The notes: generated by a model not told the origin, from the letters alone. Shown: positions 27,960 to 36,776, counted from the stretch's first letter. The stretch: DNA of 54,641 nt from Nitrospinota bacterium (GCA_016235255.1 JACRLM010000003.1:1-54641); one strand, 5' to 3'. A program made the numbers and translations.

Positions 27960-28142
27960 TTTCCGTTTCCGGTCTTCGGCGCAAAGCATGTTCCATTCTG
28001 TCCATACCGCGATGTCGTTATAAAGCTTTAGAGTTCCGCCTGATCTGCCGAAATTGACTGTATGGGAAAACGGGCCTATTATGGTTTTAAAGCGCGTGGT
28101 GGCGCAAAAATGGCAATTGAAAGCTAATATGGCGATAGTGTC

Positions 28143-28203
28143 ATGTCAATAATTTGACATTGACATTAATTTGCATGTAAATTAGCATACATTGTCATAT
28201 AAT
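28143..28203 (+). promoter_or_regulatory. AT-rich promoter with a perfect inverted repeat before the J-domain gene
   Basis: ATGTCAA (28143-28149) and TTGACAT (28154-28160) form a perfect 7-4-7 inverted repeat. The second arm overlaps a TTGACA hexamer, and another TTGACA follows at 28160-28165. Possible -10 boxes are TAGCAT at 28183-28188 (17-base spacing) and TATAAT at 28198-28203. The palindrome over the -35 suggests a repressor or activator site. Confidence 0.5.
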
Positions 28204-28230
28204 TATTGCGGAATAGATTAAAGGGCGTCC

Positions 28231-29151
28231 ATGTCGTACGGCTACGAACAAGAGATGACTCTGAAGCAGGCTTATGGCTTGCTGGAAGTCGCCGAAAATT
28301 CGGCAATAGAGACTGTCAAGCAGTCCTACAGGCGCGCCGCCAAGCTTTATCATCCCGACGCCGCATCAGGCCTTGCTGACACAGAGAAATTCCACAAAAT
28401 AGTCACCGCGTACAACCTGATAACAAAAGACATCAAGCGCAAGCAGATCCTTTTCAAATCCACCCGCAAGGGGGCAGGAAAAGCTCCCGCCGGGGCGGAG
28501 GCCGCGCAGGCAGGCGGATGGAGGAGGTTTGCCGGGAAGACCGGATCGAAGTTCATGGACTTCATGGGTGGGATGCGCTCCAAGTCACAGCCCAAACCTT
28601 CGCATGAGAATAAAGCCAGGACCGGCAGTGAATGGAAAAGCACCAGCACGTTGACCTATGACGAACTGATCATACGGTTTGACAAGTCGCCCAACGTCTG
28701 GCTCCAGATAGAGGCGGCGCACGAAATATACAGCAGGTTCCGGGGAAGGTTTGAGTCCTTCGCCATCCCGCGGCTTCCCCGGGCGCAAGCCAGGGCGCTG
28801 GTGGAGCTGATCCAGGTGCTGGGCAAGATAAAGACGCAAACGGCTCTTGGCGCCATCGCGCCGTATCTTTCATCCGGCGACAAGGAGGTGTGCTGCTCGG
28901 CGTTCATGTCGCTTGAAAACGGAGGAGCCATCGGCCAGGAGATTCTGGACAAGTCCATACGGACCCCCTCGCCCATGATGTATTACATCACGGGACTGTT
29001 CAACCGCTCGCCGTTCGAGAAGCACGTTTTGAAAAGCCGCCTGGTGCCGTCGCAGAAGATGCGCCGGCTCACCGCCGTCACCCGCCGCACCGGCCTTCCG
29101 CTGCAGGACCTTCTCGAAGGGGTGGGCGTTTCGCTTCAAAGCCTGGCGTAG
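28231..29151 (+). CDS. J-domain protein with HEAT-like helical C-terminus
   Basis: This 306-residue protein has an N-terminal J domain at residues 10-75 with the HPD motif at 41-43 (KLYHPDAA), so it should stimulate an Hsp70. There is no Gly/Phe region and no zinc finger, so it is not a canonical DnaJ. A basic linker (about 80-130) leads to a helical region with HEAT-like units (VWLQIEAAHEIYSRF, ARALVELIQVLGKIKTQTALGAI, CSAFMSLENGG). The C-terminus has an RLTAVTRRTGLPLQDLLEGVGVSL segment. No specific family is recognised beyond the J domain. Confidence 0.75.
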   Translation: MSYGYEQEMTLKQAYGLLEVAENSAIETVKQSYRRAAKLYHPDAASGLADTEKFHKIVTAYNLITKDIKRKQILFKSTRKGAGKAPAGAEAAQAGGWRRFAGKTGSKFMDFMGGMRSKSQPKPSHENKARTGSEWKSTSTLTYDELIIRFDKSPNVWLQIEAAHEIYSRFRGRFESFAIPRLPRAQARALVELIQVLGKIKTQTALGAIAPYLSSGDKEVCCSAFMSLENGGAIGQEILDKSIRTPSPMMYYITGLFNRSPFEKHVLKSRLVPSQKMRRLTAVTRRTGLPLQDLLEGVGVSLQSLA

Positions 29152-29576
29152 GCATCGTCTTTGCCCAAGATTGCGCCGGTGTCCGGCTCCCGCTGGTCTT
29201 TAACTAAAATAATATATATATTACTCCATCGCCTCTTGCCGGTTCACCCTGTAAAAAAATGACTGGAAGCGATCCTGTAAAAAAGAAACAATCGCCACAA
29301 ATTTTTATTGACATATTTTTGAGTATTGTGACATATTATCCATCGAATATACATAGATGAGCATGGACTCTGAAACGTTTTGATTACTATAAGGTAACGG
29401 CGTTACATGATGTTCGCAGGGGTAATCAGTCCAAGCTCTTTCAAGTCAAGGCTATCCATTAATCGGCCTTACGCAGTTTACGGTTTAAGGGTAGTTTTGA
29501 CCGGAGTTGTCAGTTTGTTCCGGCGCGAAGTTTCGCCTTTGTGACAGGCCCGTTATCAACGATAAGGAAAGGTAAG
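29152..29576 (+). other. 425-base non-coding region upstream of kamA
   Basis: No gene is supported here. The region is AT-rich and holds a promoter-like TTGACA, the direct repeat TGACATATT (29309-29317 and 29329-29337) and a 13-base palindrome GTAACGGCGTTAC (29394-29406). More than 200 bases of potential leader follow the likely transcription start. No known riboswitch was recognised. Confidence 0.6.
29308..29339 (+). promoter_or_regulatory. Candidate kamA promoter
   Basis: TTGACA at 29308-29313 has a 17-base spacing to ACATAT (29331-29336) and 20 to TATTAT (29334-29339). A TGACATATT direct repeat with a 20-base period covers both hexamers and may be a regulator site. Confidence 0.5.
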
Positions 29577-30941
29577 ATGGACATAGCCAACATTCCAGAC
29601 CAAGAGGCGGAATCCAGCGGCGAGGAAATGGAACCTCCCAGTAATTCTGGCTCCGCCGTCATTTCAGAAGAATCTCACAATTCCCGCCAAACTATGCTGA
29701 CCGTGGCCCCTCCTCCGGCAAGGACGCAAAAACGAAAGCCGGTGCGTGGCGCTTCTTTCAAGTCCAGCAAGGATTCGCAGCTTTTCCGCCAAAGGTTTTT
29801 TCCGGATGTCTCAATCGAGGACTGGAACGATTGGCGATGGCAACTGCGCAACAGGGTAACAAACGCTAAAGACCTCGGCAGGATTGTCAACCTGACCGAT
29901 GAGGAGGCCCAGGCGGTGGCCGCGCACAAAGGTTCGTTGCCGGTGGGAATCACGCCGTACTATGCGAGCCTTTTGGAGGACACCGGCCACTTCCAGCCGG
30001 TGAGAAGGACCGTTATCCCGAGGATGGGCGAATACATCAGGGGATTCGGCGAGTCGGACGATCCTCTCGGCGAGGATGGCCACAGCCCGGTTCCCGGGAT
30101 AGTGCACAGGTATCCGGACAGGGCGTTGTTCCTGGTCACCGGTTTTTGCTCCACATACTGCCGTTATTGCACGCGGTCGCGCATGGTGGGCGCGGCGGGT
30201 GAATACCGCTTCGACGAGAGGCAGTGGGAACGGGCGATCGAATACATAAAATCCAACAGCGCGATACGCGACGTGCTGCTTTCCGGCGGCGATCCGTTGA
30301 CGTTGCCGGACGAGCGGCTGGAATGGCTTTTATCGAGGCTGCGGAAAATTCAGCATGTGGAATTTTTGCGGATCGGAACCAAAGTCCCGGCGGTGTTGCC
30401 GCAACGGGTGACTCCGGCTTTGACCAGGATATTGAAAAAGTATCACCCGTTATGGTTGAGCCTTCATTTCACACATCCATCGGAACTGACCGAGGAGACG
30501 GCCCAGGCTTGCGAAAGGCTGGCGGACGCCGGGATTCCGCTTGGGAGCCAGACGGTGCTGCTGGCGGGGGTGAACGACGAAGTGGAGACGATGAAAAGAC
30601 TCTTCCACGGACTGCTGCGCATAAGGGTGCGGCCATACTACATGTACCAGTGCGATCCGATCTCCGGCTCGTCCCATTTCCGGGCGCCTGTGGAGCGCGG
30701 GCTTGAAATCATAAAAGGGCTGCGGGGGCATACCACCGGCTACGCATCGCCGCAGTATGTGATAGACGCCCCGGGGGGCGGGGGCAAAATCCCGTTGCTG
30801 CCGGAATATTATTCCGGGCGCAGGGGGGATTACCTGGCGCTGAAGAATTACGAGGGGGAGACATTCCTGTATCCGGATCCGCTTGGCCCGGCCGCCACCC
30901 GCGACCAGCCTGCGCACGACAAGGTCAGCAAAGCGGTATGA
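29577..30941 (+). CDS. kamA: Lysine 2,3-aminomutase (radical SAM, PLP-dependent)
   Basis: This 454-residue KamA-family enzyme interconverts L-lysine and beta-lysine. The radical-SAM cluster motif is Cys191-x3-Cys195-x2-Cys198 (FCSTYCRYCTRS). The PLP-binding lysine is Lys404 in APGGGGKIPL. DVLLSGGDPLTL and YYMYQCDPISGSSHFR are further family signatures. The length matches KamA rather than the shorter EF-P enzyme EpmB. The first 55 residues are a low-complexity Ser/Glu/Pro extension. ATG 29577 follows an AAGGAAAGG site. It overlaps the next ATP-grasp gene by four bases, implying that beta-lysine (or a related beta-amino acid) feeds that ligase. Confidence 0.9.
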   Translation: MDIANIPDQEAESSGEEMEPPSNSGSAVISEESHNSRQTMLTVAPPPARTQKRKPVRGASFKSSKDSQLFRQRFFPDVSIEDWNDWRWQLRNRVTNAKDLGRIVNLTDEEAQAVAAHKGSLPVGITPYYASLLEDTGHFQPVRRTVIPRMGEYIRGFGESDDPLGEDGHSPVPGIVHRYPDRALFLVTGFCSTYCRYCTRSRMVGAAGEYRFDERQWERAIEYIKSNSAIRDVLLSGGDPLTLPDERLEWLLSRLRKIQHVEFLRIGTKVPAVLPQRVTPALTRILKKYHPLWLSLHFTHPSELTEETAQACERLADAGIPLGSQTVLLAGVNDEVETMKRLFHGLLRIRVRPYYMYQCDPISGSSHFRAPVERGLEIIKGLRGHTTGYASPQYVIDAPGGGGKIPLLPEYYSGRRGDYLALKNYEGETFLYPDPLGPAATRDQPAHDKVSKAV

Positions 30942-31951
30942 AGATCGGGATCACCTACGACCTGCGGCGCGACTACGAAAAAGAGGGGCTCAGCGACGAG
31001 AACCTGGCTGAGTTTGACAGTCCGGACACCGTGGACGCCATCGAGCGGGCCTTGACCTTGAACGGCTATGTCACCGACCGGATAGGCAACATACGCGCCC
31101 TTGTCGCGCGGCTTGCCGAAGGGGAGCGGTGGGACATGGTGTTCAACATCGCCGAGGGGCTTCACGGCTTCGGCCGGGAGGCGCAAATCCCGGCGTTGCT
31201 GGACGCGTATTCCATCCCGTACACTTTTTCGGAGCCTTTGGCCCTTTCGCTTACCCTGCACAAGGCGATGACCAAAAGGGTGCTTCGCGACCTTGGCCTG
31301 CCGACGGCGGATTTTCGTCTGGTGGAGGCGATTGAGGATGTGGCGGCCATAAACCTGCCGTACCCTTTGTTCGCAAAACCTGTGGCGGAGGGGACCAGCA
31401 AGGGGATCAACGCCATGTCCAAGATAGCTTCCAACGATGAACTGGAGAGCGTGTGCCGCAGGTTATTGGTCCAGTTCGCGCAGCCTGTGCTGGTGGAGAC
31501 ATACCTTCCGGGGCGCGAGTTCACGGTCGGCGTGATAGGGACCGGGAAAGAAGCCCGGGCCGCAGGCGCCCTGGAGATAATCATGAATGGCGCGGCGGAG
31601 AGCTGCGAAGTGTACACCTATTTGAACAAGGAAGAGTGCGAAAGCCGCGTGGAATACCGCCTGGTAAAAGACGCGGCGGCGAAGGCGGCGGAGAATGTGG
31701 CCCTGGCGGCCTGGCGGGGGGCCGGGTGCCGCGACGGTGGAAGGGTGGACGTGCGGCTGGACGTATATGGCGTCCCCAACGTCGTGGAGATAAATCCACT
31801 GCCCGGCCTTCATCCCACCCATTCGGACCTGCCGATTATGTGCTCGCAGGCCGGCATGGAATACAAGCAGCTTATCGGGCAGATAATGGAGTCGGCCCTC
31901 AAGCGTTCCCGAAGGACAACGGGCGGCGCCCGGATGGTCATGAACGTTTAG
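30938..31951 (+). CDS. D-Ala-D-Ala ligase-like ATP-grasp protein
   Basis: This 337-residue ATP-grasp ligase is related to Ddl. Conserved elements are MVFNIAEGLHGFGREAQIPALLD, YPLFAKPVAEGTSKGI, VETYLPGREFTVGVIG, RVDVRLD and VVEINPLPGLHP. Ddl enzymes join two amino acids with ATP. Here the gene is not near cell-wall genes but is translationally coupled to kamA, and the N-terminal substrate region differs from canonical Ddl. It may therefore ligate beta-lysine or another amino acid rather than make D-Ala-D-Ala; that is inference. The metal and phosphate residues needed for catalysis appear intact. Confidence 0.8.
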   Translation: MKIGITYDLRRDYEKEGLSDENLAEFDSPDTVDAIERALTLNGYVTDRIGNIRALVARLAEGERWDMVFNIAEGLHGFGREAQIPALLDAYSIPYTFSEPLALSLTLHKAMTKRVLRDLGLPTADFRLVEAIEDVAAINLPYPLFAKPVAEGTSKGINAMSKIASNDELESVCRRLLVQFAQPVLVETYLPGREFTVGVIGTGKEARAAGALEIIMNGAAESCEVYTYLNKEECESRVEYRLVKDAAAKAAENVALAAWRGAGCRDGGRVDVRLDVYGVPNVVEINPLPGLHPTHSDLPIMCSQAGMEYKQLIGQIMESALKRSRRTTGGARMVMNV

Positions 31952-32101
31952 GAGCCTTCCCTCGCACCCTGTTCCCTCAACCTCAAGGTTCAAATTCTTC
32001 TTGCGGAGCTTCCCCCGGCATGGGAAGCGGCATATGCGGCGAACCCATATTTAACTTTCATTTCATCAATCCCGGTGTGGTAAAACTTCCCTGAATACCA
32101 T

Positions 32102-33682
32102 ATGACGAAAAAGACAAATTACTCGGCAGCGGCCTCTGATCTTGGAATCGCCGCCATCTCCGGGCTGGCGCTGGCGGCAAGCTTTCCGGACATGGGCCTT
32201 TGGGGCATGGCGTGGGTGGCGTTGGTCCCGCTTCTATATTCCATCAGGGGCAAATCAGTCACCCGCGGCTTCTTCATGGGTTTCGTGTTCGGCCTTATCT
32301 ACTTTGAGCTTTCGGTATGGTGGGTGATAAACACCATCACAGAATATGGCCACCTGCCACTATGGATGGCCGCCATCGTCCAGACGCTGCTGATTACGAC
32401 AATGGCCTGTTACACGGGGCTTTTCGGGGGGGCGGTGGCGTGGGTCTCCTCCCGTGTTTCCAAGGACATGGGGCTGGCCATGGCTCCATTCGGGTGGGTG
32501 ACCATAGAATTTTTCCGCATCCACTCCGCGGACTTTTCTTTTCCCTGGGCGCGGATCGCCGATTCGCAGTATCTTCTGCTTCCGTTGATCCAGATCGCCG
32601 ATGTGGCGGGGGAGGAAGGGCTTGGATTTATCATCGTGATGTTCAACGCCGCACTGGTCAAGACCGTGGAGTGGGGAGTCAAACGCCTGGCATCTGGCGG
32701 GAAAGAGCCGCTCCGTGAAAAATTCCCTGCTGTATGGGTTTTAATAAGTTTTGGACTTGTGGCCGCCTGCTTGATATACGGCTTTGCAAAGCTCGATAAA
32801 ACGTACAATGGAACGCCAGTTTCAGTGGCGTTAATACAGGGGAACATAGACCAGGCTCGCAAGTGGGACCGCAGCTATATCCAGCCGCAGATTGACATAT
32901 ATATGTCCCGGACGCTGGAGGCCGCGCGCAATGGCGCAAAATTGATCATATGGCCGGAAGCGGCGGCGCCATTCGTGTTCGGCAAAGATCCAAAGCGCGA
33001 TCCCGCTGTGCTGGCGCTGGCAAGGGATTTCGGCGCGGACATGATACTTGGCGCGCCGTGGGCCCAGTGGGAAGATGGCGCTGTCCATGAATACAACAGG
33101 GCATGGCTGATAAGGCCGGACGGAATGGCAACAAGTTACGACAAGCTCCACCTGGTGCCGTTCGGCGAGTATGTGCCGTTTCAGAATATTCTGCGGTTCA
33201 TAAGCCGCGTAGTGGTGGCGATAGGCGAGATGAAGCCCGGCGGGAGGATAACCCTGCTCGACGCCGGTGAATTCAAGGCCGGGGCGCAGATCTGCTACGA
33301 GATTATTTTCCCGGAATACTCGCGGGAAATCGCGCGGTTGGGTGGCGGCGTGATTGTCAACATCACCAACGACTCATGGTATGGCGATTCCCCCGCCTCC
33401 CGCCAGAGCATGGCCATGGGGGTGTTCCGCGCGGTGGAGAACAGGCTGCCGCTTCTTCGGGCGGCCCAGTCCGGAGTGTCCGCCATCATTTCGCCCGACG
33501 GCAGGATTTTGGCGCAGACTCCGCTATTTGTGGAGACCACGCTCAACGGAAGTTTCACGCCCGCAACTGGAGGCGAAATCACAATGTACGGAGCCACCGG
33601 CGATTTGTTCGACTGGCTCTGCGCCGCCGCCAGCCTGCTCTTCATGGTGTATGCATACACCCGGGGCGCAAGAAGCAGGTAA
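32102..33682 (+). CDS. lnt: Apolipoprotein N-acyltransferase
   Basis: This 526-residue inner-membrane enzyme adds the third acyl chain to lipoproteins so they can be sent to the outer membrane. An N-terminal bundle of about seven membrane helices is followed by a periplasmic nitrilase domain with the catalytic triad Glu286 (WPEAAAPF), Lys348 (DKLHLVPFGEYVP) and Cys398 (GAQICYEIIFPE). A final membrane helix is near LFDWLCAAASLLFMVYA. Presence of lnt supports a diderm organism and suits the several lipoproteins here. The GT9 gene follows immediately. Confidence 0.96.
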   Translation: MTKKTNYSAAASDLGIAAISGLALAASFPDMGLWGMAWVALVPLLYSIRGKSVTRGFFMGFVFGLIYFELSVWWVINTITEYGHLPLWMAAIVQTLLITTMACYTGLFGGAVAWVSSRVSKDMGLAMAPFGWVTIEFFRIHSADFSFPWARIADSQYLLLPLIQIADVAGEEGLGFIIVMFNAALVKTVEWGVKRLASGGKEPLREKFPAVWVLISFGLVAACLIYGFAKLDKTYNGTPVSVALIQGNIDQARKWDRSYIQPQIDIYMSRTLEAARNGAKLIIWPEAAAPFVFGKDPKRDPAVLALARDFGADMILGAPWAQWEDGAVHEYNRAWLIRPDGMATSYDKLHLVPFGEYVPFQNILRFISRVVVAIGEMKPGGRITLLDAGEFKAGAQICYEIIFPEYSREIARLGGGVIVNITNDSWYGDSPASRQSMAMGVFRAVENRLPLLRAAQSGVSAIISPDGRILAQTPLFVETTLNGSFTPATGGEITMYGATGDLFDWLCAAASLLFMVYAYTRGARSR

Positions 33683-33683
33683 T

Positions 33684-34601
33684 GTGAATACACTGATAAT
33701 CCGCACGGGGGGGCTCGGCGACACCATATTGACCCTCGGCGCGGCGCAATGGCTGAAAGAATCGGGGCGCCATGTGACCGTGATGGCCCACGGCGGATAC
33801 CGTGAGATCGCAGACCTTTTCGGGTTTGCCTTTATCGCGGAGGAGGAAAGCGGATTTGAAAGTATTTATTCGGAAACTTCGGCAAAGCTTAGAGTAATAT
33901 TGGGCGGCTTTGACACGATAATAGCCATCAAAGCGGATATGACCGCGGATATGACTGCCGGGCTTGCGAAAGCGTCTTCTGGCCGGGCCTTTCGGATTGC
34001 GCCGCTGCCGCCGATGGACTATGAAAAACCGTATTCGCTATATCTGGCCGAGTCCATCGCCAAAACTCTTGGAATCGCCCCGCCATCCGAGCCTCCCTTC
34101 CCAAAACCTTTGGCAGGATGGAAAAAATGCGATCAACTTACAGCCACTATTCATTCCGGCTCAGGCTCGCCAAAAAAGAACTGGCCGTTCAATAATTTTA
34201 TGAGTCTGGCGCGGACGTTGGCAGGCGAACGGGCGGCCCGGGTGAATATTATTTTCGGCCCGGCGGAATTGGAAAGAATGGAAGACGCGGTCAAAAAGGC
34301 CGGTACGCTGGAAGATGTGAACATCGTTACCAACCCGGGATACGGCCGCTTGGCCGCAATACTGTTGAAGTCTTCCGTTTATATCGGATGTGATTCGGGA
34401 GTGACCCACCTGGCGGCGGCGCTGGGAGTTCCAACGGTGGCGCTTTTCGGGCCGTCAAACGCGAAGGTTTGGAGACCGGCGGGAACTCGGGTGAAAATAA
34501 TGGCGGCGGAAGATGGCGATATGGAAAGCATAAGGGTGGAACAGGTAATCGAAGCGGTCAACACCGCGTCTCAAGGTTGCGGCGCGACGGAACCTTTGTA
34601 A
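33684..34601 (+). CDS. Family 9 glycosyltransferase (heptosyltransferase-like)
   Basis: This 305-residue protein has the GT9 pattern: the N-terminal RTGGLGDTILTLGAAQWL, ATIHSGSGSPKKNWP for donor binding, and YIGCDSGVTHLAAALGVPTVALFGPSN. GT9 enzymes add heptose to lipopolysaccharide core. The start is GTG 33684, directly after the lnt stop, so the two are coupled; the same frame is open upstream but that part overlaps lnt and is not coding. The 3' end overlaps the convergent GT2 gene by 31 bases. Confidence 0.88.
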   Translation: MNTLIIRTGGLGDTILTLGAAQWLKESGRHVTVMAHGGYREIADLFGFAFIAEEESGFESIYSETSAKLRVILGGFDTIIAIKADMTADMTAGLAKASSGRAFRIAPLPPMDYEKPYSLYLAESIAKTLGIAPPSEPPFPKPLAGWKKCDQLTATIHSGSGSPKKNWPFNNFMSLARTLAGERAARVNIIFGPAELERMEDAVKKAGTLEDVNIVTNPGYGRLAAILLKSSVYIGCDSGVTHLAAALGVPTVALFGPSNAKVWRPAGTRVKIMAAEDGDMESIRVEQVIEAVNTASQGCGATEPL

Positions 34602-35383
34602 AATCCCATCGCCTGCCTTGCACGGAAATATAGCGAGAAGAAAAGCCACTGCGGCTTTCGCTTCGATAGCGCGAAGGCAGCGTCCCGGCCAATTCCGCGC
34701 CAAAACAGCTTTAAACTTTCTCGAAGAGGTTTTCCAAGGCCGCGCGTATGCCTGCCATACCTGCGATACGCCTCGACGAAACCATCCAGCGAAATGTGTT
34801 CAAGATGCGTCACAACGGCGTCCGCGACGAACCTGTGGGGGATGGAATTGTCCAGCGCCCAGCGCAAGGCGAAATCGTCTATGCCCGATGAGGGGAAAGG
34901 ATTTGCGGCCAAAACGCTTTTTTTCGCGGCGAAGTTCGCGAACTGGAAGTAAAAGGGAGGGAGCCCACCGCGGTTGACCAGGTTCTGGTCGCACGCGAAA
35001 TCGTTCTGGATCAGCCAGTTTGTGTAAAGGTCGTGCGCCAGCCGGCCTGTCACCACCTCCGCATCGCCCGCCTTTAGCGGCGCCGTCAGCCTGTTGAGCC
35101 ACACCTGGTTGCTCGGCAGGAACGCCGAATCAAGGATCACGATCAACTCCCGTGCCGCGCTTTTCACCGCCTCGTTGAGCGCCCCACCCATATCGTCGCG
35201 CGCCACCACCCGAGTATTTTTGAAATTGCGCTCCACCATGTGAGCCGTGGCCTTTGAAAGGTCCGGCGGGACGAAGGCGATGGTCTCAAACCCTTCCTCG
35301 TCCTGGCGGCGGATCATGCCGGTCAATTCACTAAAGCCGTATGGCTCGTCCCTCACAAGGATGAAAACGGTGATCTGGCTCAT
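34571..35383 (-). CDS. Family 2-like glycosyltransferase
   Basis: This 270-residue glycosyltransferase has a GT-A fold: VFILVRDEPYGFSELTGMI at the N-terminus, GALNEAVKSAARELIVILDSAFLPS in the position of the usual DDD/DxD strand, GLPPFYFQFANFAAKKSVL, and SSGIDDFALRWAL for the catalytic ED-like motif. The classic DxD is replaced by LDSAF, so metal binding may be unusual. ATG 35383 begins the first strand; an open frame to 35536 overlaps the next gene and is not used. The target sugar is unknown but likely a surface glycan. Confidence 0.78.
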   Translation of the reverse strand: MSQITVFILVRDEPYGFSELTGMIRRQDEEGFETIAFVPPDLSKATAHMVERNFKNTRVVARDDMGGALNEAVKSAARELIVILDSAFLPSNQVWLNRLTAPLKAGDAEVVTGRLAHDLYTNWLIQNDFACDQNLVNRGGLPPFYFQFANFAAKKSVLAANPFPSSGIDDFALRWALDNSIPHRFVADAVVTHLEHISLDGFVEAYRRYGRHTRGLGKPLRESLKLFWRGIGRDAAFALSKRKPQWLFFSLYFRARQAMGFYKGSVAPQP

Positions 35384-35414
35384 GCGATTTCCGGTCCGTC
35401 CGGTGGGCGCAAAA

Positions 35415-36104
35415 TCAGGCCAGCTTGCCGCTGTAAAGCGCGGTGGCCGCCAGCGCGGACTTGTAACCGATGCTCCACAGCAGCGCAAGATCTTCACGGC
35501 TGGAAACGCCCCCTCCGGCGATCCATTCCTCGCCATAACGGGGTTTTATCAGCGAATCCGAGTCGAGGTTTCCGGAGCCCACCGCGTCCAGCCTTAAATT
35601 TATAAATCTGTTGATTCCAGCCATTCTTGCCAGCCGCAGGAGTTTTTCCATTTCCTCCCCTTCGGAAGCGCCGATAAGTTTACCACCCCTTGTGTCCAGC
35701 GAGACCACCGGATTGGACGCAGTCCCAAGGTTCGCCCAATCCTTAAAAGTTTCCGTGGCGACAATCGGGGACAATCTTGGATGGCGCCCGGGCAGGTCTT
35801 CAGCCCGTCTGTATCCGCCGTCTAGCATGAAATCGCACACGGCCCCACTGAGCAACCGTTCCATGACCTCCAGGTTCGGCTTTCCTCCTTCGATGGAGTC
35901 CAGGTCCGCCACATAAAAAATCCTGAACCCGAAATGGTGGCTTAACCGTTTGACGATGTGGACGGGATCGGCGGATGAAAACATCGGAGAGGCCACCGGC
36001 CTGTATGCCGCGCGATCGCCCCCCATCGCATGGACGGCCACTCCGCGCCGCACATCAATGACCGGGATTATACTGGCGTATTTTTGAGCCTTGAAGGTCA
36101 TCAT
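35415..36104 (-). CDS. HisA/HisF-related TIM-barrel protein
   Basis: This protein of about 229 residues is related to HisA/HisF but is not the histidine enzyme. It starts SIIPVIDVRRGVAVHAMGGDRAAYRPVAS and continues YVADLDSIEGG, FMLDGGYRRAEDL, VSLDTRGGKLIG and IAGGGVSSREDL. This pattern recalls the hisA/hisF-related family (TIGR00734-like) found in methanogens and some methylotrophs and deltaproteobacteria. Its reaction is not established. The start is uncertain: ATG 36104/36101 begins just before the first strand but has no good ribosome site, while an ATG at 36143 lies inside a terminator-like hairpin and would add 13 residues. Confidence 0.75.
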   Translation of the reverse strand: MMTFKAQKYASIIPVIDVRRGVAVHAMGGDRAAYRPVASPMFSSADPVHIVKRLSHHFGFRIFYVADLDSIEGGKPNLEVMERLLSGAVCDFMLDGGYRRAEDLPGRHPRLSPIVATETFKDWANLGTASNPVVSLDTRGGKLIGASEGEEMEKLLRLARMAGINRFINLRLDAVGSGNLDSDSLIKPRYGEEWIAGGGVSSREDLALLWSIGYKSALAATALYSGKLA

Positions 36105-36113
36105 CAAACATGG

Positions 36114-36161
36114 AAAAAAACCTCGCCCGAGGGCGTGAACCATTCACGCTGACGGGCGAGG
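36114..36161 (-). terminator. Strong hairpin terminator overlapping the 5' end of the HisA/F-like gene
   Basis: On the minus strand CCTCGCCCG and CGGGCGAGG form a perfect 9-bp outer stem (36161-36153 with 36129-36121). Inside it GCGTGAA/TTCACGC forms a 7-bp stem with a 3-base loop. Seven T residues follow (36120-36114). It would terminate the TPR gene just upstream, yet it ends only about ten bases before the HisA/F-like start. Confidence 0.8.
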
Positions 36162-36194
36162 CAGGGAGGACATGTGTCAAAAGTCCCGCGCCGT

Positions 36195-36719
36195 TTAGTG
36201 CGCCGCCGCCATCACTGGAGCCTGGGCCATTTCGGCGTTTTGCGCTTCAGCCATTGCAATGGCCGCCAATCTGCGCCGCTCCCGCAGTTCACCGATCATG
36301 TTCTTCGCTTCGGTGTTGGCGGGATTGTTCTGCATCGCAAGCTGGAAAGATTTTTCCGCCTCAACAGGCCTTTCCATTTCCATCAGCGCAAGGCCGCGGA
36401 AGGTGTAAAGCCTGTCGGCGGCTGAATCCAGACCGGCGGCCGGCAGCGCTTCGTCAGCCGATCTTAAAAGAGCCTGCGCGGCCATGTCCCCGTAATATTT
36501 CCGGAAATCGGAAATAAGGGACTTCGAATCGCTTCCTGTTTTCTGCAAATGTCTGGTAAGAAGTTTTGCTCCTTGGGTGGAATAAAAGGGATCCACGCTT
36601 CTGGAGTAAAGCACAGAAGGCTCGGTCTTATAATTTGCGCCGATAAAGGTGAAAACCAGCGCCGCGCAACCCATTACAATAGAAACAATCGCGGTCAAAG
36701 GAATGTTCAAAACATCCAT
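36195..36719 (-). CDS. Membrane-anchored TPR-like protein
   Basis: This 174-residue protein has an N-terminal membrane helix (about 5-30: LTAIVSIVMGCAALVFTFIGA), a periplasmic linker, and a helical region with one clear TPR-like unit (LYTFRGLALMEMERPVEAEKSFQLAMQNNPAN). It ends with an Ala/Met/Gln-rich segment. ATG 36719 follows a GGGAGG ribosome site at good distance; the longer frame to 36776 has none. It is a single-gene unit ending in a strong terminator. Function unknown. Confidence 0.7.
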   Translation of the reverse strand: MDVLNIPLTAIVSIVMGCAALVFTFIGANYKTEPSVLYSRSVDPFYSTQGAKLLTRHLQKTGSDSKSLISDFRKYYGDMAAQALLRSADEALPAAGLDSAADRLYTFRGLALMEMERPVEAEKSFQLAMQNNPANTEAKNMIGELRERRRLAAIAMAEAQNAEMAQAPVMAAAH

Positions 36720-36776
36720 TTTTGAAAACCTCCCGATTGTTTGGGGATGATTCAATATACAGTCTAGATCAAGCAT

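Noticed and set aside
29152..29576. Riboswitch upstream of kamA (lysine or c-di-GMP type)
   Set aside because: No conserved core of either class could be recognised in the leader.
34571..35536. Longer GT2 start at 35536
   Set aside because: The extra 51 residues overlap the 3' end of the HisA/F-like gene and have no relation to glycosyltransferases.
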